Shown: positions 37,201 to 44,451 of the stretch, in pieces
How positions within the stretch are numbered: position 1 is the first letter of the stretch
Layout of the letters: every line of letters begins with the position of its first letter
DNA from: Alphaproteobacteria bacterium
Lineage (GTDB): Bacteria; Pseudomonadota; Alphaproteobacteria; Rickettsiales; SXRF01
Length of the DNA: 64,000 nt
Direction: 5' to 3'
Assembly (NCBI GenBank): GCA_020049775.1
Contig: JAGVLO010000004.1
Location: forward strand, 124,001 to 188,000
Translations under genes and position numbers: made by a program
The notes under the pieces: model-generated
Database searches by the model: none
Told to the model about the DNA's origin: nothing
What the model saw: the letters and a program-made list of their open reading frames with translations, nothing else

Positions 37201-37689
37201 GGTTTTGTAGTCGCCTTTAAAATCCACCCAGCGGGCTTGGCGGGTGACATAGTCTTCCCATTCGCTGGTATATTTCATCACGCTGGTGCGGCAATGCTCG
37301 TTGAATTTGCCGATGCCGAATTTCATGATGGCTTGGCGGCCCGAGATGCCCAGTTCCTTTTCGCTGCCCATTTCGGCGGGTAGGCCATGGCAGTCCCAGC
37401 CGAAGCGGCGGTCGACGCGCTTGCCCTTCATGGTCTGGTAGCGCGCATATAAATCTTTCACGAATCCGGTGAGAAGGTGGCCGTAATGCGGCAGGCCGTT
37501 GGCGAATGGCGGGCCATCATAGAAGATGAATTCTTCCGCGTTTTTGCGGTTATCGATGGATTTCTGGAAGCTGCCATCCTTCGCCCAATAGTTAAGAACG
37601 GCCTCTTCAATAGCCGCAAATTCGGGGTTGGCATTGACTTCAGGGTAAAAAGCCTTAGGCTTCTGGGCAGGTTTTGCGGCGGATGTCAT
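34225..37689 (-). CDS. ileS: Isoleucyl-tRNA synthetase, eukaryote-like type, with two in-frame palindrome inserts
   Basis: Charges tRNA-Ile. At 1154 residues it resembles the longer eukaryote-like IleS class (also in Rickettsia and often mupirocin-insensitive): HIGH-type motif in GLPHYGHLLTGF (about 76-87), the YKTMDVNFMESVIWAFKEIY block, and the GWDCHGLPAEM segment. The KMSKS-type motif reads KYSKR (696-700) instead of the expected KMSKR. Two palindromic repeats are translated in frame at about 410-428 and 889-909 (PAQAG...DSGLRR). A 180-bp stretch at 36721-36900 is only about 40% GC. The ATG at 37689 starts the homology; a frame back to 37866 is ignored as it overlaps the divergent gene. 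Confidence 0.94.
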   Translation of the reverse strand: MTSAAKPAQKPKAFYPEVNANPEFAAIEEAVLNYWAKDGSFQKSIDNRKNAEEFIFYDGPPFANGLPHYGHLLTGFVKDLYARYQTMKGKRVDRRFGWDCHGLPAEMGSEKELGISGRQAIMKFGIGKFNEHCRTSVMKYTSEWEDYVTRQARWVDFKGDYKTMDVNFMESVIWAFKEIYKKGWVYESFRVMPYSWAAETPLSNFETKLDNSYREREDKAATVAFKLREAPKGAPKADNYYVLAWTTTPWTLPSNLALAVNPELSYSQLVRNNKTVHPNLAHVFKSDQENICFIVSSSRRGAYANELNTTHHNVENNKPYLPDTENDISGSDLIGLTYEPLFPYFKTHKAFRILDGSSFVTDGDGTGIVHMAPGFGEDDQKCCEANGIEIVVPVDGQGKYTDELSDIPFYVTPAQAGVHVDSGLRRNDEMLSLKGLNVIDEQRPLDESDKAQHISEKDVQKFGLANMRILRWLKANNKLIKDEVIKHNYPHCWRTDKPLIYRAMPSWYVEVTKFRDRAVELNKEINWIPAHVRDGQMGHMLATAPDWSISRNRFWGTPIPIWKSDNPKNKELYVFGSIKELEEFFGKKVTDLHRPFIDELTKPDPTDANYTLRRVEDVFDCWFESGSMPFAQVHYPFENKEWFESHFPADFITEYVGQTRGWFNTLIMLSTALFDKPPFKNCICHGVVLDAETGLKYSKRLKNYKDPMEVINQFGADALRWLMIASPVMRGQDLMVDPDGKFIRDVVRLAIKPIWNAYNFFTLYANADGIQAKYSTTSQDVMDRYILAKCKAAVETIEKSLDAYDTPSACDALQQFFDALNNWYIRRNKERFWKEEKDADKQAAYDTLYTVLHAMCRTAAPLLPLTLEDIYRGLTNEGSVHTAEFPSFPVIPAQAGIHSDVDSGLRRSDDDELMAQMDWVRDVCNTSLAIRNKTNIRVRQPLYMLTIASRHEFSNGQRYLFPIIQDEVNVKNVSTLIFSDDYATLKLSINSAVLGKRLPEKMKQILPASKKGEWKQVDSTVEIAGEKLLAGEYTLQLEPKPEYKERAQALSTNDALVILDIKLTDELISEGLARDLVRMIQQARKDANFNVSDRIRLGVVATEAVAKALATHKMYVMEQTLATDISDKPLEKATFSAENMLDDQKVTISLSPII
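34963..35023. repeat. Palindromic repeat element, copy 1 (inside ileS)
   Basis: A 61-base element made of two hairpins: an arm around CTCCGGCGAAGGCCGGAG and an arm around CCGGCCTGCGCCGG, bounded by GTCA... and ...TGACG. It aligns with the second copy apart from a 6-base length difference in the middle. Inserted in frame, it adds a PAQAGIH...DSGLRR peptide to a linker of IleS. Confidence 0.85.
36406..36460. repeat. Palindromic repeat element, copy 2 (inside ileS)
   Basis: A 55-base copy of the same two-hairpin element, with arms around ATTCCGGCGTAGGCCGGAAT and CCGGCCTGCGCCGG and the same GTCA/TGACG borders. Compensating substitutions keep the first arm paired (C-G in copy 1, T-A here). In frame within ileS, it encodes PAQAGVHVDSGLRR. 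Confidence 0.85.
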
Positions 37690-37767
37690 TGGCAAATAAT
37701 TAATATATTTCTGTATAATGGCTGAAAGAATAGCCTTTCTAACGGTTTTAGACTCAGGTTGCAATAT

Positions 37768-38208
37768 ATGTATATGGAAGAAAAACGTCTTACTGTACGC
37801 ATGCGCAAGTACTGGGATCTGCTGTGCAAAGAGAAAGAAGTGCCTAAAATTCAACAATTTAACCATGCGGTCATCGAAGATTTATGGCCCTATTGCTTCA
37901 TGGTGAGCATCGAGCGCACAGACAAGCCCGCCTATAAATATGAATATATCGGCGAGCCGATTGTGCATATGTACGGTCAAGACCTGAACGGCATTGTTTT
38001 CAACGAAGGCATGCGCCATTTTCTCGGCGGCCACGTGTTCGATAAGCTGACAGAGGTTAGTGGCGGCAGCGGTCCGGTTGAAGACGAGGGCCATATCGTG
38101 AACTATCAGGGGCAGCAGGTTAAATACCGCGCTTGTTTCCTTCCCTTCGGCAAGGGCTACAAAGACCTGACGCATATCGTGGTTGGTTTCTCGTACCGTG
38201 TATTCTAG
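37768..38208 (+). CDS. PAS_5-type sensor-domain protein
   Basis: A 146-residue soluble protein resembling the alphaproteobacterial PAS_5 (PF07310) family: MRKYWDLLCKEKEVPKIQQFN, then DLWPYCFMVSIER...YKYEYIGEPIVHMYGQDLNG, which is the PAS beta-sheet with its conserved Asp-Leu-Asn/Thr-Gly end, and a last strand FLPFGKGY...VVGFSYR. There is no attached output domain, so it would act through a partner. ATG at 37768 is preferred to the TTG at 37759, with AGG nine bases upstream. It is divergent from ileS and followed by the metC-like gene after 70 bp. Confidence 0.72.
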   Translation: MYMEEKRLTVRMRKYWDLLCKEKEVPKIQQFNHAVIEDLWPYCFMVSIERTDKPAYKYEYIGEPIVHMYGQDLNGIVFNEGMRHFLGGHVFDKLTEVSGGSGPVEDEGHIVNYQGQQVKYRACFLPFGKGYKDLTHIVVGFSYRVF

Positions 38209-38278
38209 TTGACAGAGCACGCGTAAAATCCGACATTACGCGCATTCATCAACAGCTTAACCACCGCCGAGATTTTTC

Positions 38279-39469
38279 ATGTCCCCGAAGACCACGCCAA
38301 CAAACAAAGATACGTTCCTTGCTACCACCGCTTGTTACCCCGAAAAACATCGCGGCGTTGTCAACATGCCGGTGTACCGCGCATCGACGATTCTGTTTCC
38401 CAACCTTGCGGAATTTGAAGCGGCGGATCGCGGTGATTGCGCCTATCCCGTTTACGGGCGCTATGGCACGCTGACCACCGAGGAGCTGGAAAAAACCATC
38501 GCGCTGCTCGAAGGCGCGGATCATTCTATTGTCACATCGTCAGGCCTTGCCGCCATTGTGCTGGTGCTGATGACGTTCCTAAAAAGCGGCGATCATCTGC
38601 TGATGGTAGATACCGTTTACGGCCCGACGCGCCGCTTTTGCGACCATGAACTCAAGCGCCTCGGCGTTGAAACCACTTATTACGACCCCACCGTCGGCGC
38701 GGATATCTCCAAGCTGATACGCGATAACACGCGCCTGATATTTATCGAAAGCCCGGGTTCGCTCACATTTGAAGTGCAGGACGTTCCCGCCATCGTGAAG
38801 GCTGCGCGCGCAAAAGGCGTGCTGATTGCCGGCGACAACACATGGGGTACGCCGCTTTATTACCATGCGTTCGAGCTGGGCATGGATATTTCTATCCACT
38901 CCGCCACTAAATATATCAGTGGCCATTCCGATTTCCTGATGGGAACAGTGTCGTGCAAAAAAGACCATTACATGCAGCTATTGCGCACGTTCCGCAACAC
39001 GGGTGCGTGTCCGAGCGGTGATAATTGCTACCTCGCGCTGCGCGGCCTGCGCACCATGGCGGTGCGCCTGCGCCAGCAATATGAGCATGGGCTGGAAGTG
39101 GCCCGCTGGCTTTCCTCGCGTCCCGAGGTGGAAGCGGTGTTGCATCCGGCACTACCCGGTGCGCCCGGCCACGACATCTGGAAGCGCGATTTTTCCGGTG
39201 CGTGCAGCTTGTTTGCCTTTGTGCTGAAAGAAAACGTGCCGCAGGCAACGCTTGCGCGCATGATGGATAATCTCGAGCTGTTCGGCATGGGCTATAGTTG
39301 GGGCGGGTTCGAGAGCCTGATGATTCCCATCAACCTGAATAAAATCCGCACGGCGACCAAGTTTGCTTATAAGGGCACGCTGCTTCGCATCCATGTCGGG
39401 CTAGAAGATCCGCAGGATCTGATGGCAGATATCGCGCGCGGCTTTGACCGCATGAAAAAAGCGGCCTGA
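38279..39469 (+). CDS. metC: Cystathionine beta-lyase-like PLP enzyme
   Basis: Cys/Met-metabolism PLP-dependent enzyme of 396 residues. PLP-contacting YGRYGTLTTEELEK near the N-terminus, GDNTWGTPLYYHAFELG, and the Schiff-base Lys in SIHSATKYISGHSD (about 212). The Trp in NTWGTP and the C-terminal SWGGFESL fit MetC (cystathionine to homocysteine) better than MetB. Its stop shares a base with the ATG of the following membrane-protein gene. Confidence 0.9.
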   Translation: MSPKTTPTNKDTFLATTACYPEKHRGVVNMPVYRASTILFPNLAEFEAADRGDCAYPVYGRYGTLTTEELEKTIALLEGADHSIVTSSGLAAIVLVLMTFLKSGDHLLMVDTVYGPTRRFCDHELKRLGVETTYYDPTVGADISKLIRDNTRLIFIESPGSLTFEVQDVPAIVKAARAKGVLIAGDNTWGTPLYYHAFELGMDISIHSATKYISGHSDFLMGTVSCKKDHYMQLLRTFRNTGACPSGDNCYLALRGLRTMAVRLRQQYEHGLEVARWLSSRPEVEAVLHPALPGAPGHDIWKRDFSGACSLFAFVLKENVPQATLARMMDNLELFGMGYSWGGFESLMIPINLNKIRTATKFAYKGTLLRIHVGLEDPQDLMADIARGFDRMKKAA

Positions 39470-41154
39470 TGCGCTCTATCGGCGCCATTCATGTAATGAT
39501 GGTGGCCGTACTTGCGGGGCTTTTCAATCTGGTTCCGCTGCTCTTGGCCAGTCCGGGCGCCGATGTGCTTTTCCACTACACGCTGATTGAGTGCTTTGCC
39601 AAACAGTTCTGGGAGGGCGACCTTTATCCGCGCTGGTGCGTGGCGGCCAATGACGGGCTGGGCTCGCCGCTGTTTTTATTTTATTTTCCGTTCCCGTATT
39701 TTGTTACCTCGCTTTTTTATCCGCTGAAATTTTTCGGTTTCGGGGCGGAGGAATTTTACCTCGCGTCGGTCGGGCTGGCGAATATTTTTGCCGTGCTTAC
39801 CTGCTGCCTGTGGCTGCGTGAAATCACCACGCCTGGGCGCGCGCTCTTATGTGCGGTGCTGTTCCTGTTTATGCCTTACCGCATGGAAGTGCTGCTGTTC
39901 CGCACCGCTTTTGCCGAGTTATGGTGCATCACATGGCTGCCGCTTCTGTTCCTGTACACGCACCGCATCGCGCTGGGTAACCGCCGCGCGTGGTTGCCCA
40001 TGGCGTTCTCGGTGATACTGGCCATGTTGTCGCACGCGCCGCTGGCCTATATTGGACTCATGGCTTGCGGCGTGCAGCTATTATGGATGACGGGCTTTCA
40101 GCCCAAATCATGGCTGCCCTTTATCAATGCCGTGCTGGTGGCGTGCGTGGCGCTGGCGATATATCTTTTTCCTGCCAAATATTATATGCAGTTTTTAAAC
40201 CCGCAGCCGCTGGAATTTGTGCGTTCGGTATGGGTGAATAACTATGCCTCGCTCGACGAGCTGGTTAATTTCCGCCGTGCCACCTTTAACCGCGCCAGCG
40301 TGATGGTCAATCTCGGCATTACCTTATTATTTGTCGCGGGCATGGCTCTGGTGGTGTGGCGCAGGCGCGCCGGCATTGCCAATGCCGATGCGCGCCGCGA
40401 GATGCTCGGCTGGTTGCTGGTGGCGGCGTTTTCGTTGTTTCTGCTGTTTCCGCTCAGCGCTCCGCTGTGGGAGCTGTTCTTCAATCTTTCAGGCATCATG
40501 ACGCCGTGGCGCGCGCAGGTGCTGCTGCCGTTTGCCATCCTCTATTTACTCGCCACCAAAATGCAGTGGATGATGGGTGAAAAACAGCTAAAAACATGGA
40601 AATGCGACTATGGCGCGCTGCTTGGGTTGTTTGTAATACTGTCGCTTTCCGTGCTGACTACAAGGCCGCCGGAACTGCTCTCCTTATATAGAGTGGCGAT
40701 GGACTCGATGGTGGTCAACGCCATGGAATACCGTTCGCGCTGGACAGATGAGCCGGTGGCCAACCGCGAAAACATCATCGCGCGTTTCCAGAACCCGAAA
40801 AAACCGGAAAAGGCAAAAGTGCTGGAAAATGGCGGCAAGGTTACACAAGTCACGCAGGATTGCTGCAGTATCACACTCGACGTGGACATGAATCGTGACG
40901 GCATTGTGCATATCGAGCATTTTTATTTTCCCATCTGGCATGGCACCATTGACGGCAAGGAAACCGACGATATATTCCCGCAGGCGAAAACGGGCTTCAT
41001 AAATATGCAAGTACCGCAGGGCAAGCATCGTGTTGAACTACACCGTGACCTTGCTTACGTCATGGGGCTGCCTTATGTGGCGGCCTGTTTCGCATCGCTC
41101 TTGGGATGGGCATTTTTATTATACAGCCATATGCGCTACCGGAGGGGTAAATGA
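39469..41154 (+). CDS. Polytopic membrane protein, PTPS-related (PF10131-like), copy A
   Basis: A 561-residue integral membrane protein with about ten predicted helices to residue 390 and a soluble domain at about 400-530 before a final helix. The N-terminal loop matches the '6-pyruvoyl-tetrahydropterin synthase-related' membrane family: LIECFAKQFWEGDLYPRWC...NDGLGSPLFLFYFPFPYF, reminiscent of lipid-linked-sugar glycosyltransferases (GT-C fold) with acidic/Arg residues in the first periplasmic loop. The sugar donor and acceptor are unknown. Tandem paralogue of the next gene, with a 4-bp overlap. Confidence 0.8.
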   Translation: MRSIGAIHVMMVAVLAGLFNLVPLLLASPGADVLFHYTLIECFAKQFWEGDLYPRWCVAANDGLGSPLFLFYFPFPYFVTSLFYPLKFFGFGAEEFYLASVGLANIFAVLTCCLWLREITTPGRALLCAVLFLFMPYRMEVLLFRTAFAELWCITWLPLLFLYTHRIALGNRRAWLPMAFSVILAMLSHAPLAYIGLMACGVQLLWMTGFQPKSWLPFINAVLVACVALAIYLFPAKYYMQFLNPQPLEFVRSVWVNNYASLDELVNFRRATFNRASVMVNLGITLLFVAGMALVVWRRRAGIANADARREMLGWLLVAAFSLFLLFPLSAPLWELFFNLSGIMTPWRAQVLLPFAILYLLATKMQWMMGEKQLKTWKCDYGALLGLFVILSLSVLTTRPPELLSLYRVAMDSMVVNAMEYRSRWTDEPVANRENIIARFQNPKKPEKAKVLENGGKVTQVTQDCCSITLDVDMNRDGIVHIEHFYFPIWHGTIDGKETDDIFPQAKTGFINMQVPQGKHRVELHRDLAYVMGLPYVAACFASLLGWAFLLYSHMRYRRGK

Positions 41155-42836
41155 ACCACACGCAGTTGTTTTCGTTTTCAAGGGTGCTGGTGTATGTGCT
41201 GCTTGCCTCGCTGGTCAATATCATGCCCATGCGCCTGTTTGAAACGGGCGGCGACAGCATGTTCCATTTCATGCTGATTGAGTGTTTCGCGGGTCAATTC
41301 TGGCAGGGTGATTTCTATCCACGCTGGTGTATGGAGGCCAATAGCGGCCTTGGCGTTCCCGTATTCTTATTTTATTTTCCGTTGCCGTATTATGTGGCGG
41401 CGCTGCTTTATCCACTCACCTATGCGGGCGTGTCCATCTATGCGCTCTATACTTTGTCTATGTTCCTTGCCACTGTGGTAACGGGCATCACCGCTTACTT
41501 GTGGCTGCGCGATATTACCGATCGCCCGCGCGCGCTGATGGTGAGTATCGCACTGCTGTTCATGCCCTACCGCATGGAGACCATGCTTTTCCGCTCCGGT
41601 TATGCCGAGGTGTGGGCCATGGCGCTGCTGCCGCTGATGTTTATGTACACACGCAGGCTGGTGCTTGGCAAGAAGGAGGCCGTAGCCGGTTTTGCGCTGG
41701 CCAGCGGTTTGTGCCTGATAACGCATGTACCGCTTACTATTGTCGCCTATATCATTTGCGGTGCGTATGCCGTCATAGTGGCCGAGGAAAAATGGCCGGC
41801 CATGGTGCGCCTGAAGCTGGCAGGCATCGGCGGTGCGCTGATTGCGTCCTTCTATTTATTCCCGGGTTTTTATTTCCGCCGTTTCATGCTGCCGCCATCT
41901 GAGGTGGATGAGCCGACGCCGTGGGCAAATAGTTTCCTTTCCATGCAGAACCTTGCCGAGCAGGGCAGGGTGGTGGCGGGCAGCGCCATGGCACTTGCCG
42001 CGCTTGTGCTGTTTGCACTCTATATATGGGTGAAGCGAAGCCGCATCGAAGACAGCTTGATGCGCCGTGAAGTGGTAGCGTGGGTGGCAGCATCGATTGT
42101 GGCGGCGTTCTTGCTGTTTCCGGTCAGTGCGCCGCTGTATGACGCGCTCAAGCCATGGTCGGGCATTGTGTTCCCATGGCGCATGCAGGCAATGTTCATG
42201 TTTGCCATCGCCTTCATGATGGCGGTGTGGATGCGCTGGTTTGTGCTGCCCAAGAAGCTCAAAACATGGAAGGGCGATTACGGTATGTTCCTTGTGCTGC
42301 TGGTGCTGCTTTCGTACTTCATGGTCGGCATCCGCAATGACGACGAGGCGGGCATCAAAAAAGTCACCGACGCGCGCCTGATTGCCGAGCCGGAATACCG
42401 CACGCAATGGGCAGACAAAAAACATTTCAACGACCAGTATTTCTTCGACCGCCTGAAGAAAAAACCGCCGCAGGCTGAAATCATTTCCGGCAAGGGCAAG
42501 GTGGAAGTAAAGCACTGGGGCTGGGACGGTATTACGATTGCGGTTGAAGCGACAGGTAAGCCCATCACTGTGCGCCTCGATCACAGTTATTTCCCGCTGT
42601 GGCATGTGAAGGCGGGTGAGGGCGCGGTGACGCTAAAACCCGAGAAGGACACAGGGCGCATACTGATCGAGTTTCCTGTTGGAAAACAGACTATTGAACT
42701 CTATTATTGCACAAGCAGCGGCGACTATAAATTCATGTGGATTTTCAATATACTAAGTGCGCTTATGGCGGTTTGGTGCCTGTGGGTTGCCGCACGCCAA
42801 AAAATCGCAAGCCTTGCTTTGACAAAGCGCACCTAG
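41151..42836 (+). CDS. Polytopic membrane protein, PTPS-related (PF10131-like), copy B
   Basis: Also 561 residues and clearly paralogous to copy A through its whole length: FMLIECFAGQFWQGDFYPRWC...SGLGVPVFLFYFPLPYY, the FMPYRME-type motif in the second cytoplasmic/periplasmic loop, KLKTWKGDY in the later membrane region, and a C-terminal beta-rich periplasmic domain with HSYFPLWHV mirroring HFYFPIWHG. The tandem pair with overlapping genes suggests cotranslation and perhaps a heterodimer. Followed by 85 bp and the ammonium transporter. Confidence 0.8.
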   Translation: MNHTQLFSFSRVLVYVLLASLVNIMPMRLFETGGDSMFHFMLIECFAGQFWQGDFYPRWCMEANSGLGVPVFLFYFPLPYYVAALLYPLTYAGVSIYALYTLSMFLATVVTGITAYLWLRDITDRPRALMVSIALLFMPYRMETMLFRSGYAEVWAMALLPLMFMYTRRLVLGKKEAVAGFALASGLCLITHVPLTIVAYIICGAYAVIVAEEKWPAMVRLKLAGIGGALIASFYLFPGFYFRRFMLPPSEVDEPTPWANSFLSMQNLAEQGRVVAGSAMALAALVLFALYIWVKRSRIEDSLMRREVVAWVAASIVAAFLLFPVSAPLYDALKPWSGIVFPWRMQAMFMFAIAFMMAVWMRWFVLPKKLKTWKGDYGMFLVLLVLLSYFMVGIRNDDEAGIKKVTDARLIAEPEYRTQWADKKHFNDQYFFDRLKKKPPQAEIISGKGKVEVKHWGWDGITIAVEATGKPITVRLDHSYFPLWHVKAGEGAVTLKPEKDTGRILIEFPVGKQTIELYYCTSSGDYKFMWIFNILSALMAVWCLWVAARQKIASLALTKRT

Positions 42837-42921
42837 CGTGTTAACTCTTAAGTAATAGAATAAAAAAATATTTCAATTCGCAGGCCGTTTTTTAATCAAC
42901 TCTCTTTTAAGGGAAAAGGTG

Positions 42922-44286
42922 ATGAAAAACGTCCTTAATTCTATCTTCCTCCTTGGCTTTTTCGCCGTGGCATATTTCATTATGCACGAAGCGGTATTTG
43001 CTCAGGAAGCTGCGATTGCCGCAGCAGTAGCAGTTCCCGCCGCCGCCCCTGCGATTGATGCAGGCAGCACCGCGTGGATGCTGGTCTCCACACTTCTCGT
43101 TCTTATGATGACGCTTCCCGGCCTTGCCTTGTTCTACGGCGGCATGGTGCATAAAGAAAGCGTACTTGCCACACTCATGCAAAGCTTCGTGACCACCACG
43201 GTCATTACCATTCTCTGGATGGTCTATGGCTATTCCATGATTTTCACCGAACATAGCGGCTTTATCGGCAGCGCTTCCAAATTCATGCTTGACGGTGTGA
43301 CCAAGGACAGCGTCAACGGCGTGATTCCGGAAAGCGTGTTCATCATGTTCCAGATGACCTTTGCCATTATCACCTGCGCGCTAATTTTTGGCTCGGTCGC
43401 AAACCGTATCAAATTGTCGGCAGCGATTGTGTTCGTCGCCCTGTGGTTCACACTGGTTTATATTCCGGTTGCACACTGGGTATGGGGTCCGAAGGGTATG
43501 CTCGGCGGCCTTGGCATTGACGGCTACAAGGGCCTGTTCGGTTTTGGCCCGACGCTCGATTTCGCTGGCGACACGGTAGTGCATATCAACGCCGGTATCG
43601 CTGGTCTGGTAGCTGCTATGGTGCTTGGCCACCGCAAGGGCTTCGGCAAAGATGAAATGGCGCCCCCGTACAACATCGTTCTCAGTGTTATCGGTGCGTC
43701 ACTGCTCTGGGTCGGCTGGTTTGGTTTCAACGCCGGTTCCGCCGTCGCTGCCAATAGCAGCGCAGGTATGGCCATGCTGGTGACCCATGTGGCAACTGCT
43801 GCCGCGTCACTCACATGGATGTTTATTGAATGGGGTACGCGTGGCAAGCCAAGCGTTATCGGCATCATCTCCGGTGCGGTGGCTGGTCTTGTAGCCATTA
43901 CTCCTGCCAGCGGTTTCGTTGACTTTGGCGGAGCGCTCATTATCGGCGTGGCTGGCGGTGCGCTCTGTTTCTGGGCATGCAGCCTGAAATTCAAGTTCGG
44001 CTTTGATGATTCGCTCGACGTGTTCGGCGTGCATTGCGTTGGCGGTATCGTCGGCGCGTTACTCACCGGCCTACTCGCAGTGCCGGAAGTAGGTGGTATT
44101 ACCGGCAGTTTCCAGCAGGTGCTTGCACAGGCTGAAGGCGTAATTGTTACTGTCGTCTATTGCGGTGTCGTATCCTTCCTGATTCTCAAGGCGGTTGACC
44201 TCGCCATGGGCCTGCGGGTGGGTGAAGAAGCCGAACATAAAGGCCTTGACCTCACCATTCATGGTGAGAAACTGCACCACGCATAA
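42922..44286 (+). CDS. amt: Ammonium transporter
   Basis: Amt/Mep/Rh channel of 454 residues with a hydrophobic signal-like N-terminus and 11 membrane helices. Twin pore histidines are present in HINAGIAGLVAAM and HCVGGIVGALLTG; GGMVHKESVL and FQMTFAIITCALIFG also match. ATG at 42922 lies eight bases after AAGGG; the upstream GTG is not needed. No glnK/PII gene is adjacent, unlike many amt loci. A strong terminator follows. Confidence 0.95.
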   Translation: MKNVLNSIFLLGFFAVAYFIMHEAVFAQEAAIAAAVAVPAAAPAIDAGSTAWMLVSTLLVLMMTLPGLALFYGGMVHKESVLATLMQSFVTTTVITILWMVYGYSMIFTEHSGFIGSASKFMLDGVTKDSVNGVIPESVFIMFQMTFAIITCALIFGSVANRIKLSAAIVFVALWFTLVYIPVAHWVWGPKGMLGGLGIDGYKGLFGFGPTLDFAGDTVVHINAGIAGLVAAMVLGHRKGFGKDEMAPPYNIVLSVIGASLLWVGWFGFNAGSAVAANSSAGMAMLVTHVATAAASLTWMFIEWGTRGKPSVIGIISGAVAGLVAITPASGFVDFGGALIIGVAGGALCFWACSLKFKFGFDDSLDVFGVHCVGGIVGALLTGLLAVPEVGGITGSFQQVLAQAEGVIVTVVYCGVVSFLILKAVDLAMGLRVGEEAEHKGLDLTIHGEKLHHA

Positions 44287-44310
44287 AAAAAGCTAAGCAA
44301 GCGTAACAGG

Positions 44311-44340
44311 AAACGGCCTCGGGTAACTCCGGGGCCGTTT
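44311..44340 (+). terminator. Rho-independent terminator after amt
   Basis: AAACGGCC and GGCCGTTT form an eight-pair stem with further pairing in the loop region, immediately followed by a T-rich run (TTGTTT). It lies 24 bases after the amt stop codon. Confidence 0.8.
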
Positions 44341-44400
44341 TTGTTTATAGTGGTTTGATATATATAAGTAAAAATAAGCATTGCTATGGTTAATTGTAAA

Positions 44401-44432
44401 TGATAATCATTATCAAGTGATAATCATTCTTA
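44401..44432 (+). promoter_or_regulatory. Double Fur-box-like operator upstream of the His-rich protein gene
   Basis: Two copies in the same orientation with a 17-base period: TGATAATCATTATCA (44401-44415) and TGATAATCATTCTTA (44418-44432). The first contains GATAAT-C-ATTATC, the 6-1-6 inverted repeat of the classical Fur box (GATAATGATAATCATTATC). It lies 20 bases before the next gene's ATG, where a repressor could block transcription or initiation. Zur or a manganese-sensing Fur (Mur) can recognise related sequences. Confidence 0.75.
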
Positions 44433-44451
44433 ATCAGGGCAGCCCAGCTAC

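Noticed and set aside
37690..37866. N-terminal extension of ileS
   Set aside because: The extra 59 codons have no IleS homology and overlap the divergent PAS_5-like gene; the ATG at 37689 fits the family start.
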